Source: JACKDW01 sp964621785 (GTDB taxonomy: Bacteria; Myxococcota_A; Polyangia; Nannocystales; Nannocystaceae). From it: a DNA stretch of 64,000 nt. Both the position numbers and the translations under genes were made by a program. Positions 27,475-36,195 of this stretch are shown piece after piece (position 1 is the stretch's first letter; every line of letters begins with the position of its first letter). The notes beneath the pieces were generated by a model. The model was not told the DNA's origin, made no database searches, and saw only the letters and a list, made by a program, of their open reading frames with translations. The stretch spans positions 1 through 64,000 of the forward strand of contig CAZUPD010000037.1 in assembly GCA_964621785.1 (NCBI GenBank), read 5' to 3'.

Positions 27475-27898
27475 CGTACACCTCGTGGCGGACCGCAAAG
27501 GTCCGTTCGCTGGGGTTTTTGGTCGCAGGGGGCGACGCCCGCAACTTGACACGCGCAGGCGGTGCGAGCAACCCCATGGATTTTCTCGGCACATCACCTC
27601 GCGGACCTTTCAACGAGGTTGCGCGTCGAACAACTTGCGGCACCGCACGCTGACGATGTCGAGGCGGTTCGAGCAGGGATACGAGTCGGCGCGAGTCGAA
27701 CGTCGAACAACGCTGCGTGCGAGACAGGCCGATTCATCGCGCCCCAACACGCGAAGAAGTTGTAGATGCGCCCTGCGATTCCTCTGGCGAGTGCATGTGA
27801 TTGCACACCCGTGCGCGTGAGAACCCAGACGCGGGTTCAAAAAGAACATGCGGGCCCAACTGTGGACCCGCACGCTCGGACGTCCGTGGGATGTCCGC
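27475..27898. other. Intergenic region between sodB and the TPR gene
   Basis: 424 bases, no supported gene. It holds the sodB leader with a short hairpin, and near its right end the terminator of the giant TPR gene. A TGTAGATGCG near-match to the dispersed motif is at 27761-27770. Confidence 0.45.
27836..27871 (-). terminator. Terminator of the giant TPR gene
   Basis: Reading on the minus strand, stem GCGGGTCCA/TGGGCCCGC (27871-27850, one T-G pair) is followed by ATGTTCTTTTT, giving a classic stem plus T tract 28 bases past the stop codon. Confidence 0.7.
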
Positions 27899-30800
27899 TT
27901 AGAGCTCGCCGATTTCCTGCAGGAAGGTCGTCGCTTCGTCGCAGTTCGGATCTTCCATGAGGGCTTTGCGGCCCCACAGGACGGCCTTCTGACGGTCTCC
28001 GCGACGATCGGCGATGTAGCCCTGACGCAGGTAGGCCATCGCCCGGCTGATCGGTGCAGCATCCATCAACGCGATCGAACGCAGCACGCGAATGGCCAAG
28101 TCGTAGTCTTCGCGCTTCTCGGCGAGATCGGCGAGTTCGACTGCGACATCGCCGTTGTTGCGGTCACTGTGATAGGCCTCCTTGAGCCAGCGAAGTTCAC
28201 CCTCGCCGTCCTTTTGACTGCGCGCGAGGCAGGCCTTGCGGTACTGGAGGGCCGAGAGGTCAGGTGAACGCCGGCCACGCATGGAGGCGATCGCCTTGTC
28301 GAGGATCGCGTGGGCATCGTCGAACTTCTCGGCTGCGGCATAGGCCTCGACCAACATGACGATGACGCGTTGATCGCCAGGCTTGAGCTCAAGGGCTTGC
28401 TTGAGGGCCTCGGCCGCGGCTTCGCCATCTTCGTCGAGCAACAACTCACCGGCTTGGCGGAACATGACAAACCGCTTTTCCTCGTCGGCGACTGCAGCCG
28501 CCTCGCGGATGAGGATCCGGGCGAGGTCGGAGTAGGCCTCGACCTCGGTGTAGATCTTCTTGAGTTGTTCGCGGATTTCGTCGTTGTCGGGGTTGTTCTC
28601 GTAGACGATCTCCAACCCGGCACGGGCGGCGGTCGAGTTGTCAGCCTTTTCGCAGGCGGCGAGCAGTTGCTTGCCAGCTTCGATCTGGGCCTCGCCCTCG
28701 GCCGCGGCGATGAGACGCGAGCAGTTCTCGACCACGGCATCCCAGTTTTCGGACGCCGTATCCATGTCGAGCAAACGCTGGAGGACCTCGACATCGGTCG
28801 GGTCTTGATCGGCCCAGGCCGCCAACGCTGCCCGTGCACGTGCCTCATCACCCTGCTCATCGAGCAGCTCGACCAGGCGCAACGTGGCCTTGCGCTCCGT
28901 CTCGCGGTCGTCGGTGGCTCCGGCGACTTCGATGAGTTGCTCGAGTCCGGCGATCAGGTCTGGCGTGAGATCGGCGCCGACAATCGCGTGGGCGGCTTCG
29001 AGGTCCTCGACCGCACCGGATTGATCGCCGACGTGGGTCCGCAATTCGGCCCGTTGCCGCAAAAACGACACCCGGGTATCGCGGTCCATCTGGTGGTTGT
29101 CGAGGGCCGCGGTAATCGCAGAGATTGCATCTGCATGTTCTCCGACAGCCGCCATGGCGGTCGTCAACTCCCGCAGCAACTCCATGTCCTCGGGCAGGGC
29201 CTCATAGGCCTCGCGCAGGACCTCGGTCGCGCGTTGGGGTTTGTCGAGATGCTCGCGGTACAGGCCGGCGGCCTCGCGCAACAGGGCACCGGTACGGACC
29301 GGCGTCTCCTCGCTCTTGGCGGCGAAGACCAACAGATCTGCGAGTTCCCCCCAGCGTTCGTGGGTGCGGTAGAACTCCTCGAGCCGGTTGCGGATCTCGA
29401 CATTTTGCGGGGCTGCCCGGCAACCGAGGTCGAGCACCCGGGTCACCGCTTCGACGTCTTCGAGCGCCGACCATAACTCCGCCAGTTGCAGGGCGAGGGC
29501 GACGGCTTCTTCACCTGTCTCAATCGCCAGCAGGCGTTCCATGATCTCCGCGCGGTCGCGCGGGTCGTGCTCCTCGCCCATTTGCGAGAGCAGTGCCTCG
29601 ATCAGGCCGCGGTTTTCGGGGGCGAGGTCGAGGGCGTCGCGCAGGACCTTGAGGGCCTCCTCCGGATGGGTCTTGCCCAGCAGAGTGCCGAGGCGCAGCG
29701 AAATCTCGATGACATCCTCGACATCACCCTTTTCCCTGACCGCTGTGAGTTGCTGTTGCAACAACTCGACCAGCTCCTCATCGTACCCGGTCCGCTCAAA
29801 CACCTCGGCCAGCAGGCCTTGGGCGTCGCGGTGCCCCGGGACGTCGGTGAGGACATCCCGCAGCAACTTGACCGCCTCAGCCTCGCGACCCTCGTCGGCG
29901 AGCACCAAGCGCACCAACTCGAGACGCAGGGTCACCCGCTCTTCTTTGTCCTCGAGGGTATCGAGGGTCCCGACCACGAGGACGGAGAACCGGTCGTGGT
30001 CCTCGGCCTCGCGATAGATCTTCATCAGCGGCTCCCACAGGACGCGGTTGGCGGGATCTTGCAACCGCATCTCTTCGAGCAACTCGACTCCGGTGGCGCG
30101 GTGGGTATCGTCGGCGATTGCCTCCATCGCTAGTTGATGGCTGAGGTCGAACATCGAGGCACCCCCGTTGATCTCCCGGGCCTGGCGGACCAAGGCGATG
30201 GCACCGACGATGTCGCCGGCCTTGCGGCTGCGCGAGGCCAGCTCTGTGTATCCCCACAGTGCCGTCTCTTCGTTGGCGCTGTCGCCCGTGGTCAGTTCGA
30301 TCACGCGGTGGAGCAGTCGCTCACAGCGATCATCGGCGCCGAGTTTATCGGCGAGATGGACCGCCTCACGCACGCGCTCGAGGTCGACATCGGCAAGTGC
30401 CGCACGGCCCTCGAGGTACTCGAGCAGGAGGTTTTCGTCGCCGAGTGCACGGACCACTTCTTCGTACAGGGCATTGAGACCTTCGTGGTCACCGGCCGCA
30501 CCGATCGCGCGGCGGAGGATCGGCTCGGCGATGTCGTAGCGCGGATCAGCCTCGAGTGCCCGGCGAATCGCCGTGAGCCCGGCGTCGCGTGAGTCGGGGT
30601 CCGAGAGGTGAAGTTCGGCCAGACCGAAAGCTGCATGTGCACGGGCTTCGGCCGACAGTTCTTCCTCGGGCAGTGCCGAGATTTTCTCGAGCAACTCGAC
30701 CTGGCGCTGGCGATCTCCGCGGGCAGCGGCGATTCGCGCCAGGCCGACCCAGGCGTCGACAAACCGGTGCTTGCCTCCTTCAACCTGCATATACAACACC

Positions 30801-33800
30801 TGTGCCGAGTCGAACTCCTGCAGATCGCGCTCGTAGACGTCAGCCATCCGCAGGGTGAGGTCGACGACCCGCTCGAGGTGGTCCTGCTCGCGGGCTCCGG
30901 TCAACAACTCGTTGAGAACATCGATGTAGCGCTGGGACTGTCCGATGCGGGCGGTATGTTCACGGGTTGCATCGTGGACCTCGGCATTTTCACCGGCGAG
31001 GCGCAGCGCCTGCAGACGCAGCTCGAGGGCCTCGTCGGCGCGGCCGCTCATCTCCATTGCATCTGCAAGCTCTGCCTGAAGGCGTGCACGATCTAATCCG
31101 TCCGTCCCCTCGATCCGGCTCTCTAAAATCCGGATCAGCAGCTCGGCATCCTTGCGCTCGGCCAGCACCCGTTGCAGCCTTTTGGCCTCGTCGTCGTTGC
31201 CCAAAGCGACCGACACAGCTGACTCCAACAGGTCGTGGGCCTGGTCGTCCTGACCGCGGGCGGCGGCCAAACAGCTGAGTTCGTAGCGCGCGCGGGCGAT
31301 GCCCACGGCACTTTGTTTCGGATTACGCCTTGCGGCCAACAACAACGCCCGGAACGCGCGTTCGGCCCGGTCGTGTTGTCCGGCATCGCGGGCGACCTCT
31401 GCCAAGCTCAGCAGGATCGCCGTGTTGCCAACCGCCATTTTGGCCGCTTGATCGAGTTCTTGCAGGGCCGGCTCAAACTCGCCGTTGTCCCGCATCAGCT
31501 GGGCCAAGCGGTAGTGAACCGTGGCGCGTTCGCTGCTGCGGCGACGCCCGTAGTCGGCGACCAAATCCTCCAACACCTGGCGGGCTTCAGTCAGTTGTCC
31601 GGCGGCCAGCAAGCTGTCGGCAAGTTCGCTGCGGATCGTGAAGTCCTCGGGTGCGAGGGCGGCGAGCTTGCGCAACACACCGGCGGCGCGCTCGATCTCC
31701 TCGACGTGTTCGCGGTAGATCGTCGCCGCCTCGCGCAGCGCTGCCTCGGCGCGTTTGGGGTCGAAGATATGGTCCGAAGCCACCAGCAACAGGTCAGCCA
31801 GCGGAACCCACATACCTGACTCTCGGTACAGGTCGGCCAGGCGATCGCGGATCTGGGTCTCCGACGGTTGCTCGGCGTTGGCCCGTTCGAGGCAGCGGAT
31901 CGCCTCGGGAATCTGCGTGGCACCGACATGTGCCTTGGCCAACTGCATGACGATCACCGTGCGCTCAGGACCCGACGGCGTGTGTTCCAAACGGCGACCG
32001 AGCCACGGCACGGCATCGCCAAACTCTTGGCGATCGAAGTGCAACCGGGACAGGGCGTCGAGCGAATCGAGGTCGGGCTCTAGTGCGACGACCCGGCGGT
32101 GACACTCGAGTGCCCGGTCGATATCGACTAAGTTTTGCTCGCACAGGTCGGCCGCCTGCGACCACAACTTGGCCGCCTGCGGGCCCTTGTTCATCCCTTC
32201 GAGGCGTTGGGCGTGGTCACACAGGAAGTCGGTCAACTGTGGAATCCGACCCTTGTCGGTCAGCACCTCGGTCAATGCTTCGAGCGACGGGTTGTGTCCC
32301 GGATGCTCATCGAGATTGCTGATCAAGGCTTCGACGCGACCGCCACGGGCCTCGATGATGCCGACGATCCGGGCGATGTCGAGGCGGAGCACGAGGCGCT
32401 CGCTGCCCGGTGGTGTCAACTCGAGCTCGCGCCGGCGCAGTGCCAACACCTGTGGGAAGCGCTCCTCCGCCTCGCACAGCGGCGCCAGTAGACGGATCAG
32501 ATCGATGTCCTCGGGGCGTTCGTCGATCACTCCCTGGTAGAGGTCGATCGCCAACAGTCGCTCTTGAAGCTCGACGTACAGACCGGCGGAGCGCACACGC
32601 ATGTCCTGAGAGACATCTGAATCAAACGGCAGGCTTCCGCCGCGTGCGAGCAATTGGGCCGCCTCGCGTTTTTCACCTGCTTGCTCATACATCTCACTCA
32701 GCGAATCGATCGACAGACCGCAGCAGGCCGCGTTGTCACGGGCCCCTGCCGGTTGCACACCGCGGTTCCACAGCGCTGCCGAACGGGTCAGCAAGTCATC
32801 GAAAATCTCGCGGGTCTTGGGGGTATCGCCCAGGAGTTGACGGGCGAGTCCGGCGGCTTCGTAGAGCTCGTCGAAGTGGTCGCCGCGTTGGGCCGCGAGG
32901 GCCAACAGGGTCTCGAGCAGGTCGTGATTGGGGGTCGCCCGCTCGAGGCCGGCGAGTTGCTCGAGGCGTGTGACATGACCTGGCTCTAACGCCAGGGAGC
33001 GACGCAGGGCCAAACGCCCGCCGTCGTCGTCTTCACACTGCTCGATCAACCAGGTCGCCAACCGGGCCTCTAGCTCCGCTGTGATGATCGGCAGATCGCC
33101 GGCCAGGTTCAGGAGCTCGGGCGCCATCACCTTGGCCAGACCGGGGTAGGCCCCCGTCTCGTTGGCGCGTTGCTCGATGGTCTCGAGCATCTCGGCATCG
33201 AGCTTTTTGTGGGCCCCGGTCACCGAGATAAATGCAGCTACAACAGCTTGCCAATCAGCCTCGGCCCCACCCGTGCGCACAGCTCCGCGGGCGGCCACGA
33301 GGTTGCCCGGCTCGATCCCCAACGCGGCGCGAAACGATGCCAACGCCTCGTCGAGGCGTCCGAGTTTATCCTCCAACAGGGCGGCGACCTTGAGTCGCAA
33401 CTCGACTCCGCGCTCGGGATTTTGTGCGCCCAGGGAGGCGATCGCTTCGCGATAGGCGTTGACCGCCGTCTCCCAATCGCCGGTGTCGGTGGCGAGGCGG
33501 ACGACATCATCCTCGATGTTGAGGTTTTGCGGCTCCAGGCCCATCGCCCGACGGAGGTATCCGAGGGCAGCGACCTTGTCGCCGACGTGTTTTTCCTGCA
33601 GGCCGGCGGTCTCGCGCAACACCCTGACCCGGCGGACAGGATCCTCGACCACCCGCAGGCGGAACTCGGCGATCTGTGCAAGTTCAACGAACTCTTCGCG
33701 ACCGTAGTACAGCCGGCTGAGAACTTCGACAGCCTCGCGCCCGGCGGCCGGATTTCCGAGCAGTTCCTTGAGCCCGGTACGTGCACCTGCATGCTCTGGA

Positions 33801-35692
33801 TCGGCGTTGAGACTCGCTTCGTAGCACTTGACAGCGCGTTCCGGTTGCGAAAGCCGGGTGCGGAAAACATCGCCGAGACGGCAACTAAAGTCGGCGACCC
33901 GCGCGGTCTCTGTCCCCGCGACACGCTCGAGCAAGCCGGCGAGGTCTGACCAATTTGCGACCTTGGTCAACAACCCGGCGAGCTTCTCGACGGTCTCGAC
34001 GGTCTCCCCAAATTCTTTTTGGATCGCCCGCCAGGTATCGATCGCCTCCTCGGGTCGGTCGAGCTCGTCGGCAAAAATCTCGGCGACATCGACCAGGTCA
34101 GAGCGCCGCTGGTGACTCGATATATTTGCACCTGCACGATCACGCAGGGCCGCGACCAACGGCTCCCAGCGCTCGAGTTCCAACAGCAGGTCGACGACCG
34201 TATCGAGGGCGACGCGATCGCGGGGATCTTCGCCGAGACGCGCGCGCCAAGCTGCGAGTGCACGGTCGTGTTTCCCCAAGTCGGCGGCCAACAACGCGGC
34301 TTCGCCACGGGTGGCACGACGGACATCAGCATCGGTCTCGAGCCCGGCGAGGCGCTCCAAAATCGACAAGAGTTCTTCCTGGCGCTCCGCCTGCTGCAAC
34401 AGGTCGCGAAGGTTGCGGGCAACCGGCAGGGCCAGGGCAGGGTCGAGTCCGGGCTCACCGAGGATCGACGCAAACAGATCGATCGCAGCAGCGCCGTCGA
34501 CCAACACATCGCGGTAGACGTGGGCTGCCTCGAGCCGCAGGGCGATCCTTCTCGTTGCATCACCACAGGCTTCGGCGGCCGCGACCAATCCGCGGACATA
34601 GGCCCCGTAGGCACCGCAGCGTTCGGTCAGATGGCGCAGTCGCAGGTGGTCTTTGTTGAGATCTGGCCCCAAGGTCAGCAGCGCGACGTAGCTGTCGACC
34701 GCCTTGGGGGTGCGCTCCTGTTTGACTTCGCGTTCGGCGATCTCGCGGTGCAACTCGATCTTGCGCTCGCGGTCGCCAAACTCGAGGGCCACCGTGAGGA
34801 CGCGAATGATCTGGTCGGGCTCGTCGCGACCGGCGTAGAAGATCCGCAACTGGCTGAGGACACCGTCGCGGACCTGGGCCGTGATCGAATCCGGATCGAG
34901 GATCAGGAGGCGCTCGAGCAACTCGCGGGCGTCGTCGTCGTCGGGGTGGTCAGCGAGCCGGCGGCGCAACTCGGCGAGGCTTTGGTCGGGACGCTCGAGG
35001 CGATCGAGCCAACAGGCGGCGATCCGGACTTGCAACCCTTCGGGGGCATCTTCACCGAGGGCGTCGAGGCGTTGGTGCCACAGGTCGATCAGCGCCTCCC
35101 ATTCCTCCTCGCGCTCGAGCAGTCGCTCGAGGGCGGCGGCCAGCGGAGCACTCTCGGGGCGAATCTTCAGTTGCTGTTGCAAGTAACTGATCGCCCGCTT
35201 GGCCTCGCCGGCGAAGTCCCGAGCAATGTTTGCCGCCTCATCGAGGATCTCTTCGCGCCAGTCCTCGTCGGTCGCCGCTTCGAGTGCCCGGTCGTACAGT
35301 GCGAGCAGCTCGTCCCAGCGCTCGCCGAGCGTCAGGATCGAGGTGAGTTGTTCAAACGCCCAGCGGGCTTCGGGCAACAGTTCGAGGACGCGGGTCAGAA
35401 CCTTGACCTGGGTATTTGGCTCATCGCCCAGCCAGGTTTCGTGATAGGCCACAGCCCGCTTGCCGACGACATCGGCGACCGATTTGTCGAGGTCGCCACG
35501 CAGGATGTCGCGGTAGACAGCGGCGACATCTTCGACGCGGTTGAGAAATCCACCTGTTTTCTCGAGCCGGTCCCACAGGTCAGCCGAACCGGGCTGATCG
35601 CGAACCGCAGCAATGGCGAGTTCGAGGGCTTCATTGAGATCAGTTTGTTGACTCTGCGAGGACTCTGTGGTTCCGCTGGGGTGTTGTGACAT
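27899..35692 (-). CDS. Giant tetratricopeptide-repeat protein
   Basis: 2,597 residues in a single uninterrupted frame of 7.8 kb, the largest gene here. There is no signal peptide or membrane segment, so a cytoplasmic scaffold is most likely. Nearly the whole length is helical TPR-like repeats with recurring signatures such as AVxxYRxxLxxxPxxxxAxxxLxxLL, LADLLxxAA and KLxxARxxLExLV. Repeat pairs often begin with W-x-x-LVxxL or WxxLAxLL. Large TPR proteins of this kind occur in myxobacteria without settled function; they mediate protein-protein assembly. The start MSQHPSGTTESS has AAGGG eight bases upstream. Acidic and leucine-rich throughout. No partner domain such as a kinase or peptidase was seen. 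Confidence 0.88.
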   Translation of the reverse strand: MSQHPSGTTESSQSQQTDLNEALELAIAAVRDQPGSADLWDRLEKTGGFLNRVEDVAAVYRDILRGDLDKSVADVVGKRAVAYHETWLGDEPNTQVKVLTRVLELLPEARWAFEQLTSILTLGERWDELLALYDRALEAATDEDWREEILDEAANIARDFAGEAKRAISYLQQQLKIRPESAPLAAALERLLEREEEWEALIDLWHQRLDALGEDAPEGLQVRIAACWLDRLERPDQSLAELRRRLADHPDDDDARELLERLLILDPDSITAQVRDGVLSQLRIFYAGRDEPDQIIRVLTVALEFGDRERKIELHREIAEREVKQERTPKAVDSYVALLTLGPDLNKDHLRLRHLTERCGAYGAYVRGLVAAAEACGDATRRIALRLEAAHVYRDVLVDGAAAIDLFASILGEPGLDPALALPVARNLRDLLQQAERQEELLSILERLAGLETDADVRRATRGEAALLAADLGKHDRALAAWRARLGEDPRDRVALDTVVDLLLELERWEPLVAALRDRAGANISSHQRRSDLVDVAEIFADELDRPEEAIDTWRAIQKEFGETVETVEKLAGLLTKVANWSDLAGLLERVAGTETARVADFSCRLGDVFRTRLSQPERAVKCYEASLNADPEHAGARTGLKELLGNPAAGREAVEVLSRLYYGREEFVELAQIAEFRLRVVEDPVRRVRVLRETAGLQEKHVGDKVAALGYLRRAMGLEPQNLNIEDDVVRLATDTGDWETAVNAYREAIASLGAQNPERGVELRLKVAALLEDKLGRLDEALASFRAALGIEPGNLVAARGAVRTGGAEADWQAVVAAFISVTGAHKKLDAEMLETIEQRANETGAYPGLAKVMAPELLNLAGDLPIITAELEARLATWLIEQCEDDDGGRLALRRSLALEPGHVTRLEQLAGLERATPNHDLLETLLALAAQRGDHFDELYEAAGLARQLLGDTPKTREIFDDLLTRSAALWNRGVQPAGARDNAACCGLSIDSLSEMYEQAGEKREAAQLLARGGSLPFDSDVSQDMRVRSAGLYVELQERLLAIDLYQGVIDERPEDIDLIRLLAPLCEAEERFPQVLALRRRELELTPPGSERLVLRLDIARIVGIIEARGGRVEALISNLDEHPGHNPSLEALTEVLTDKGRIPQLTDFLCDHAQRLEGMNKGPQAAKLWSQAADLCEQNLVDIDRALECHRRVVALEPDLDSLDALSRLHFDRQEFGDAVPWLGRRLEHTPSGPERTVIVMQLAKAHVGATQIPEAIRCLERANAEQPSETQIRDRLADLYRESGMWVPLADLLLVASDHIFDPKRAEAALREAATIYREHVEEIERAAGVLRKLAALAPEDFTIRSELADSLLAAGQLTEARQVLEDLVADYGRRRSSERATVHYRLAQLMRDNGEFEPALQELDQAAKMAVGNTAILLSLAEVARDAGQHDRAERAFRALLLAARRNPKQSAVGIARARYELSCLAAARGQDDQAHDLLESAVSVALGNDDEAKRLQRVLAERKDAELLIRILESRIEGTDGLDRARLQAELADAMEMSGRADEALELRLQALRLAGENAEVHDATREHTARIGQSQRYIDVLNELLTGAREQDHLERVVDLTLRMADVYERDLQEFDSAQVLYMQVEGGKHRFVDAWVGLARIAAARGDRQRQVELLEKISALPEEELSAEARAHAAFGLAELHLSDPDSRDAGLTAIRRALEADPRYDIAEPILRRAIGAAGDHEGLNALYEEVVRALGDENLLLEYLEGRAALADVDLERVREAVHLADKLGADDRCERLLHRVIELTTGDSANEETALWGYTELASRSRKAGDIVGAIALVRQAREINGGASMFDLSHQLAMEAIADDTHRATGVELLEEMRLQDPANRVLWEPLMKIYREAEDHDRFSVLVVGTLDTLEDKEERVTLRLELVRLVLADEGREAEAVKLLRDVLTDVPGHRDAQGLLAEVFERTGYDEELVELLQQQLTAVREKGDVEDVIEISLRLGTLLGKTHPEEALKVLRDALDLAPENRGLIEALLSQMGEEHDPRDRAEIMERLLAIETGEEAVALALQLAELWSALEDVEAVTRVLDLGCRAAPQNVEIRNRLEEFYRTHERWGELADLLVFAAKSEETPVRTGALLREAAGLYREHLDKPQRATEVLREAYEALPEDMELLRELTTAMAAVGEHADAISAITAALDNHQMDRDTRVSFLRQRAELRTHVGDQSGAVEDLEAAHAIVGADLTPDLIAGLEQLIEVAGATDDRETERKATLRLVELLDEQGDEARARAALAAWADQDPTDVEVLQRLLDMDTASENWDAVVENCSRLIAAAEGEAQIEAGKQLLAACEKADNSTAARAGLEIVYENNPDNDEIREQLKKIYTEVEAYSDLARILIREAAAVADEEKRFVMFRQAGELLLDEDGEAAAEALKQALELKPGDQRVIVMLVEAYAAAEKFDDAHAILDKAIASMRGRRSPDLSALQYRKACLARSQKDGEGELRWLKEAYHSDRNNGDVAVELADLAEKREDYDLAIRVLRSIALMDAAPISRAMAYLRQGYIADRRGDRQKAVLWGRKALMEDPNCDEATTFLQEIGEL

Positions 35693-36195
35693 CTGAGAAC
35701 CCTTTTATGCGGCCGACGTTGGGCCGGGTCGTGGTCGGGTGAGAGACAAAATGCGAACGGGTGTAGGCGACATTGGGAGTCGTGACGTGGAGCCATCACC
35801 GATCGCATGCATCGATAGCGTGTCACCACTCCCGGCCCCGGGGACCGGGGCTGGACCGGCACGATACCAGCCTTTGTCGGGTGATCCACACTGATCCCGA
35901 AGGCTCAAACCGCGTTCAAAAGGGCGGTAGACGCCCGTCATCGCGCAGGTGCCCACATGGCCATCCCCGCTCCTGCGACCTGCGAGCCCGTGCAATGATC
36001 TCAACTTGTTACCGAGCGCGTCGGTCGGGTCTGTGCGGTGATCAATCGTTGCACACACAATATCGCGCTTGCCGGACGACCTTTGTTGCAAACGCGTGAC
36101 ACACAGGACGGTCAGAACTGAGATTGGCGGGCGCTGTCGCCCAGTCGACGGCAAGAAAACGTGTTTGTACAACGTTGTTCGAACCGCCGCGGTTG
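35693..36195. other. Intergenic region, no gene seen
   Basis: 503 bases upstream of the TPR gene and downstream of the S46 peptidase gene. A minus-strand frame (35705-36172) has no ribosome site, no family signal and atypical composition, so I do not call it. The TPR gene promoter should lie here. Confidence 0.45.

Noticed and set aside
27475..27898. Possible tRNA gene
   Set aside because: A GGTTCGA-like string occurs but no cloverleaf stems or anticodon arm can be drawn around it.
34019..35689. Long plus-strand open frame antisense to the giant TPR gene
   Set aside because: It lies entirely within the TPR coding sequence, lacks a family signal and arises from the strong third-position G+C bias; the TPR frame has clear repeats.
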